Positions 1 through 4,500 of a DNA stretch of 5,358 nucleotides are shown piece by piece. Where the stretch lies: NCBI GenBank assembly GCA_905236365.1, contig CAJOPP010000065.1, forward strand, positions 1-5,358. The letters are read 5' to 3'. The translations under genes were made by a program, and so were the position numbers. The stretch comes from an uncultured Lachnospiraceae bacterium (GTDB taxonomy: Bacteria > Bacillota > Clostridia > Lachnospirales > Lachnospiraceae). A model generated the notes under the pieces. The model saw nothing but the letters and a program-made list of their open reading frames with translations, did not search any database and was not told the origin of the DNA. Position 1 is the stretch's first letter. Each line of letters begins with the position of its first letter.

Positions 1-26
1 AAATAATAGAAGGAGGTAACGATAGA

Positions 27-1037
27 ATGGCATTATTTGAATCCTATGAAAGAAGAATTGATAAGATTAATGAAGTATTAAACAGCTATGGTATCTCCTC
101 TATTGAAGAAGCAGAGAAGATTACAAAAGACGCTGGATTAGATGTATATAATCAGATTAAGGGCATTCAGCCAATTTGTTTTGAGAATGCTTGTTGGGCA
201 TACACAGTAGGTGCAGCCATCGCAATTAAGAAAGGTTGCAAGAAGGCAGCTGATGCAGCCGCTGCAATCGGAGAAGGTCTTCAGGCTTTCTGTATTCCGG
301 GATCCGTTGCAGATACCCGTAAGGTAGGTCTTGGACATGGTAACCTTGGTAAGATGTTATTAGAGGAAGAGACCGAGTGTTTCTGTTTCCTGGCAGGACA
401 TGAGTCTTTCGCAGCAGCTGAAGGTGCAATCGGTATCGCTGAGAAGGCAAACAAGGTTCGTCAGAAACCATTAAGAGTTATCCTGAACGGTTTGGGTAAG
501 GATGCAGCTCAGATCATTTCCCGTATCAATGGATTCACATTTGTAGAGACGGAGTATGATCCATATACCAATGAGGTCAAGGAAGTATCCCGTAAGGCGT
601 ATTCAGAGGGACTTCGTGCAAAGGTTAACTGCTATGGTGCGAACTCTGTTCCGGAAGGTGTTGCAATTATGTGGAAGGAAGGCGTTGACGTATCCATTAC
701 CGGTAACTCAACAAATCCTACCAGATTCCAGCATCCTGTAGCAGGTACTTATAAGAAAGAGTGCAATGAGAAAGGCAAGAAGTACTTCTCAGTAGCATCA
801 GGTGGTGGTACAGGACGTACCCTTCATCCGGATAACATGGCAGCAGGTCCTGCTTCTTATGGTATGACGGATACATTGGGACGTATGCACTCAGACGCTC
901 AGTTTGCAGGTTCTTCTTCTGTCCCGGCTCACGTTGAGATGATGGGTCTGATCGGTGCAGGTAACAACCCTATGGTTGGTATGACTGTAGCAGTAGCAGT
1001 TTCTATTGAGGAAGCAGCAAAAGAAGGTAAGTTCTAA
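27..1037 (+). CDS. GGGtGRT family protein, function unknown
   Basis: A complete 336-residue soluble protein with no signal peptide or membrane segment. The family-naming motif GGGTGRT is at residues 259-265, followed by LHPDNMAAGPASYG, and the rest has the Gly/Ala-rich look of this family: GLGHGNLG near residue 101, LAGHESFAAAEGA near 122, ILNGLGKDAAQII near 152. Eight cysteines are visible (51, 56, 71, 89, 118, 120, 202, 246), including a CFC pair at 118-120, but no classical ferredoxin motif. The start is the ATG preceded by AGGAGG at 11-16 with 10 nt spacing. Stop triplets at 4-6 and 7-9 may be the end of an upstream gene, but this cannot be judged from nine bases. Known of the family: common in Clostridia and related anaerobes, often beside a NifU-like iron-sulfur scaffold gene. 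The biochemical role is not established. A link to Fe-S metabolism is inference from that context, which is outside this window. Codon use is ordinary and no damage is seen. Confidence 0.93.
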   Translation: MALFESYERRIDKINEVLNSYGISSIEEAEKITKDAGLDVYNQIKGIQPICFENACWAYTVGAAIAIKKGCKKAADAAAAIGEGLQAFCIPGSVADTRKVGLGHGNLGKMLLEEETECFCFLAGHESFAAAEGAIGIAEKANKVRQKPLRVILNGLGKDAAQIISRINGFTFVETEYDPYTNEVKEVSRKAYSEGLRAKVNCYGANSVPEGVAIMWKEGVDVSITGNSTNPTRFQHPVAGTYKKECNEKGKKYFSVASGGGTGRTLHPDNMAAGPASYGMTDTLGRMHSDAQFAGSSSVPAHVEMMGLIGAGNNPMVGMTVAVAVSIEEAAKEGKF

Positions 1038-1084
1038 AATATAGATCAATAAAGAATCTATAGAGTGAGAAGGGGTAAGAAATA

Positions 1085-1129
1085 TTGGGAAATACATTAT
1101 TTTCATGGTATTCTTACGCTGATGAATGA
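1085..1129 (+). CDS. Possible small ORF of 14 codons before the terminator
   Basis: Frame TTG-GGA-AAT... ends at TGA 1127-1129 and would encode MGNTLFSWYSYADE if the TTG is read as a start. It is preceded by AAGGGG (1070-1075) with 9 nt spacing, a plausible ribosome binding site. An in-frame TAA at 1076-1078 rules out a longer form, and there is no ATG start. The stop lies two bases before the terminator stem begins, so the ORF would be the last item in the transcript of the GGGtGRT gene. The peptide is rich in aromatic residues (F, W, Y, Y). A 7-bp inverted repeat (1075-1081 with 1111-1117) encloses the start. Against it: ORFs of this length occur by chance, and no known family is recognised. 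Conservation in related genomes would decide. Confidence 0.25.
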   Translation: MGNTLFSWYSYADE

Positions 1130-1130
1130 A

Positions 1131-1167
1131 AAGCGGAAGTCGGGGTTTTATGCCTCGACTTCCGTTT
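1131..1167 (+). terminator. Intrinsic terminator after the GGGtGRT gene
   Basis: Arm CGGAAGTCGGGG (1134-1145) pairs with CCTCGACTTCCG (1153-1164). This gives 12 pairs with one G-U, around a 7-nt TTTTATG loop. The flanks add AAG/TTT pairs, bringing the stem to about 15 pairs. The sequence before it is A-rich. The T run after it is short and broken (TTTGTGCGTTT), so release may be less than complete. On the other strand the same stem is followed by CTTTT, so it could work in both directions. It separates the GGGtGRT transcript from the chitinase gene. Confidence 0.85.
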
Positions 1168-1262
1168 GTGCGTTTAGATATTTTTACCATATGCTTTTGT
1201 GAAAAAAAGCAAATACCATCAAAAATTGCATAAGATTGTACAGAAATTGACAATGGTAAACA
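1168..1262. other. AT-rich intergenic segment without a gene
   Basis: No credible coding frame is seen. Visible structure: a small hairpin TGCTTTT/AAAAGCA (1192-1198 with 1205-1211), and the word TACCAT at 1185-1190 and 1214-1219 with its reverse complement ATGGTA at 1253-1258. The outer copies extend to a perfect 8-bp inverted pair, TTTACCAT 1183-1190 and ATGGTAAA 1253-1260. Its position just upstream of, and running into, the promoter would suit a regulator site or an A/T-rich UP-like element, but no named operator is recognised. Confidence 0.4.
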
Positions 1263-1268
1263 TTGACA
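1246..1268 (+). repeat. Direct repeat ATTGACA, two copies 16 bp apart
   Basis: ATTGACA occurs at 1246-1252 and again at 1262-1268. The second copy contains the -35 box of the chitinase promoter. The first also has a poor -10 candidate, TAAAAA at 1270-1275, 17 bp downstream, so the pair may be tandem promoters or simply chance in AT-rich DNA. Confidence 0.35.
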
Positions 1269-1291
1269 TTAAAAAGCCTTAAGGGTATAAA
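1263..1291 (+). promoter_or_regulatory. Sigma-A type promoter of the chitinase gene
   Basis: The -35 box TTGACA (1263-1268) is perfect, the spacer is exactly 17 bp, and the -10 box TATAAA (1286-1291) matches 5 of 6 consensus bases. Transcription would begin near 1298, leaving a leader of about 115 nt before the TTG start. No extended -10 TG is present. This is a strong housekeeping match, so control may act through a repressor or through the leader rather than through a weak promoter. Confidence 0.8.
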
Positions 1292-1302
1292 ATAAAGTAA
1301 TC

Positions 1303-1403
1303 CTGTCGGATATATCGATTCGACAGAGAAGAAACCTCAAAATAAAAGACGATGCAGCCATTTATAAAGTGGAAAATGGCAATCAATGAATATTAAGGGA
1401 GGT
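1303..1403 (+). promoter_or_regulatory. Structured 5' leader of the chitinase mRNA
   Basis: Hairpin 1: CTGTCGGAT (1303-1311) pairs with ATTCGACAG (1318-1326), 9 pairs including one G-U, with a 6-nt loop. Hairpin 2: GCCATTT (1357-1363) pairs with AAATGGC (1374-1380), 7 pairs, with a 10-nt loop. Between them ACCTC (1334-1338) is complementary to GAGGT (1399-1403) in the Shine-Dalgarno, so the leader could hide the ribosome binding site, with hairpin 2 bringing the two regions closer. Neither hairpin is followed by a T run, so translational control fits better than attenuation. No known riboswitch class is recognised. The pairing is seen in the sequence; regulation is inference. Confidence 0.45.
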
Positions 1404-1416
1404 GCTGATGTTTTGA
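1395..1416 (+). promoter_or_regulatory. Ribosome binding site and start region of the chitinase
   Basis: AAGGGAGGT (1395-1403) is a strong Shine-Dalgarno. Its GGAGG core lies 10 nt before TTG 1413, the same spacing as the GGGtGRT gene uses, which supports TTG as the start. An in-frame ATG at 1386 lacks a ribosome binding site, and the Shine-Dalgarno would then lie inside the coding region, so it is less likely. Another ATG (1408) sits only 5 nt from the core but reads ATG-TTT-TGA. Its stop overlaps the TTG start. Confidence 0.75.
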
Positions 1417-1514
1417 GGAAGTTTATAAAGAAAGCTCTAAGTTACATAATGTTAACCGCAATGGCGGTAACAACAGCATTTGGTGGGATAGTGCCGGCAA
1501 AGAAGGCAGAGGCG
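1413..1514 (+). other. Signal peptide of the chitinase
   Basis: Residues 1-34: a basic start (RKFIKK), a hydrophobic core from about residue 9 to 26 (LSYIMLTAMAVTTAFGG), and a polar end with A32-E33-A34, the A-x-A pattern for signal peptidase I. Cleavage is most likely after residue 34. There is no lipobox cysteine, so it is not a lipoprotein. Confidence 0.88.
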
Positions 1515-4500
1515 GCAACAACACCGCAATACCGGAATGTTATGTATTACGGTGATTGGTCTATTTATGCAGGGCAGAAGAATTTTTTTGTCAGCAAGAT
1601 GAAGGGCGATTTAATTACACATTTGAATTTTGCGTTTATGGATGTAGATGCAAATGGTGATTTGGTTCTTTGTGACGAGCATGCGGATTTTCAAAATGTA
1701 AATGATCCTATGCAAAGCGGAATAACTTATGGAGATCCTTACGCCGGAGTAATTGGAGCGATGGCGATTCTGCGCTCGCAGTATCCGAATATGAAAATCG
1801 GTGTTTCTGTTGGTGGATGGACCCGTACAGGTGATTTACCAAAGTTGGGAGCACAGGAATCTACCAGACGGAATTTTGCTAAAAATATTTCAAAATTTGT
1901 AGATTATCTGGGATTTGATTTTGTAGATATTGATTGGGAGTATCCTGGTGATGACAGAGATCCTGATCCTGAAGGAAATGGTGTTCAGATTGATAAGGGA
2001 TGTAAGGGTTCATCTGCAGACACAGTTAATTATACTTTGACATTGCAGGCCATCAGGGAAGAATTGGATGCATTAGGTTCAAAAAATAATAAGCACTATG
2101 AACTTTCTATTGCAATGTCAGCAGCTCCGGGAAAAATGGATTATATTGAATATGATAAGGTGTTGAAGATTGTTGATTTTGCAAACATGATGACTTATGA
2201 TCTGAATGGTGCGTGGAATGGATATACAGGACATCAGACGGCATTATATACAAACAAAGATTACAATCCTGATACACAACAGGATGGGGTATTTTCAGTA
2301 GATACCTGCGTACAGTATTTAAAGAAGAAATATGGTAACAGTATTGATTATTCCAAGATCGTAATTGGTGTTGCACCGTATACCCGTGGTTGGAAAGAAG
2401 TAAAAGGGGATGCCCCGAATGCGAACAATCCCGGATTATATGCTTCTGCTACCGGAGAAAATGGTGTAACTTATGCATATGGAGAAATCGATTCTCTAAT
2501 TAATCAGTACCAGTTGACAAAGTATTGGGATGATGTGGCAAAAGCAAACTATTTTTATAGCCCTACGACAGGATATTTCTTTACTTGTGATACAGAGGAA
2601 TCTGTAGCTGAGAAAGGAAAGTATGTTAAGGAGAATGGACTGGGAGGTCTGATTTCGTGGATGGCCTCTCTGGATAGTGGTAATTCTATAACAGAAGTTA
2701 TGAAAAAATCATTGTATGGCGATTCTGCAATTCCGACACAGGATATTGTTGTGACAAATCCAAATGTAAGTGTGGATGTAACAGCGTCTGGTTCGCAGTA
2801 TACGATTACGATTAAAAATAATGAGAAGGCAAACGAGAGCAATGCTGCTTTGAAGGATGCAGAAGCATTTAAAGAGTCAGTTACATATCCGAAATTATAT
2901 ATTAAAACAAAGAGTAATGCTACATTTTCAGCGGGCACAGAAGCAGGCTCCGTAACGAATGAGAACAATCTTGGTGTAGTTGATTTGCAAAGTGTATATG
3001 CCGGAAAGGTTATTAAACAGGGAGGCTCTCATACATTTACGGTAAAAGTTGATGGAACTGCAGATATCAATGATATTGAAAGTATCACTATGACTCAGCG
3101 TATTTTGCCAAACCTGAGTGAATTTGGTGCGTTTGCGGTATATGGCGAAGGCGTTGCAGATATTCCAAAGCAAGAAATTCCAATAACAGCTGAAACACCA
3201 AGTGGTGATGACAATAGCAATAATAATAGTGGAAATAATAATGGAAATGCTAACAACAATACCAATAATTCCGGCAACAACAATACCAACCAGACAGGTA
3301 CAGGAAGCTATCCGGCATGGAGTGGTAGCAATGTAACGTATAATCTGGGAGATTTCGTTTCTTATCAGGATAAGGTATATGAGTGTACATATGCACATTC
3401 TTCGAATGAAGCCTGGACACCAACAGCAGCACCGACTTTATGGAAAGAACGTGCAGATCTTAAGAACATTCCAACTATAGATTCCGATACCGGAAATAAT
3501 AATGGTTCAGGAGAGTCAAAACAGACCGAGAATAACTACTATGTAAACGGCAAACTTCCGCAGCATACGGTTACCGGATATTGGCACAATTTCTCGAATG
3601 GCTCTGCAAATCTTAAGTTGGCTGATGTGCCGACTTACTATGATGTAGTTTGTGTTGCATTTACAGATAACACAGATATACCGGGAGAGGCGACTTTCTC
3701 TGTCAGCGAAGATTTACAGAAATCGATTGGATATACGGATGCACAGTTCATTGACGATGTAAAGACGCTGAAAGAAAGAGGACAGCATGTATTGATTTCT
3801 GTCGGCGGAGCAGAGGGTAGAATCGATATTAATAGTGATCAGGCTGCAGTTAAATTTGCAGAGAGTATGATCGATATTATTGAGAAATTCGGTTTTGAAG
3901 GAATTGACATTGATCTTGAAGGGAGTACTGTTTCAGGAACTAACTATATTGCAGCTTCACTTCGAACAATGTATGAGCACTTTGGAAAAGATTTTATTAT
4001 TACGATGGCACCGGAAACGGCCTATATGACTCCGGGCGGAGCAGGATTTTCATCTTATTATTGGAATCTTGCAATTGATATCAAGGATATTTTAACAACA
4101 GTACATACACAATTTTATAATTCAGGTGGAATGAATGGATATGGCGGAGCAGTTGCAAATCCTGGTAACGGCTCTTTCCCGGCTAACCTTTCCACTCTCT
4201 ATATTGAGAGCGGTTTAAGACCGGATCAGGTAGCGATCGGTGTGCCGAGTAACCAACCGGCAGCAAGTTCAGGGCAGATTTCTCCGGAACAGGCAGCAGC
4301 AGCATTTAATGCAATGATCAAAGGTACTACAGTAGATGGATTTACACCTCCAAAAGCATATCCGACATTCCGTGGTCTGATGACATGGTCTATCAACTGG
4401 GATGCAACACAGGATTATGCATGGGCTAAGGCAGCTTCAGCAGCGGTAAAGGCAGCTCCGGTAGTCGATAACGGAAGCACAGATACTCCGGATGTAGCAG

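Noticed and set aside
1040..1062. Hairpin TATAGAT/ATCTATA just after the GGGtGRT stop as a terminator
   Set aside because: Only 7 AT-rich pairs with no T run. The far stronger stem at 1131-1167 is the likely terminator.
1253..1268. CcpA (cre) catabolite site overlapping the promoter
   Set aside because: The stretch around TGGTAAACATTGACA lacks the central CG and the flanking symmetry of the cre consensus.
1303..1403. c-di-GMP-I (GEMM) riboswitch in the leader
   Set aside because: The words AAACC, GACG and GCC appear in order, but the conserved core, the tetraloop-bearing stem and the receptor stem are not found. Only loose resemblance; an Rfam covariance search would settle it.
1386..1412. 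ATG 1386 as the start of the chitinase
   Set aside because: It is in frame but lacks a ribosome site and would place the strong Shine-Dalgarno inside the gene. The N-terminus from TTG 1413 is a standard signal peptide.
2107..3432. Several minus-strand open frames opposite the chitinase
   Set aside because: Low-complexity or biased translations opposite a frame with clear domain content. No promoter or ribosome site was seen for them.
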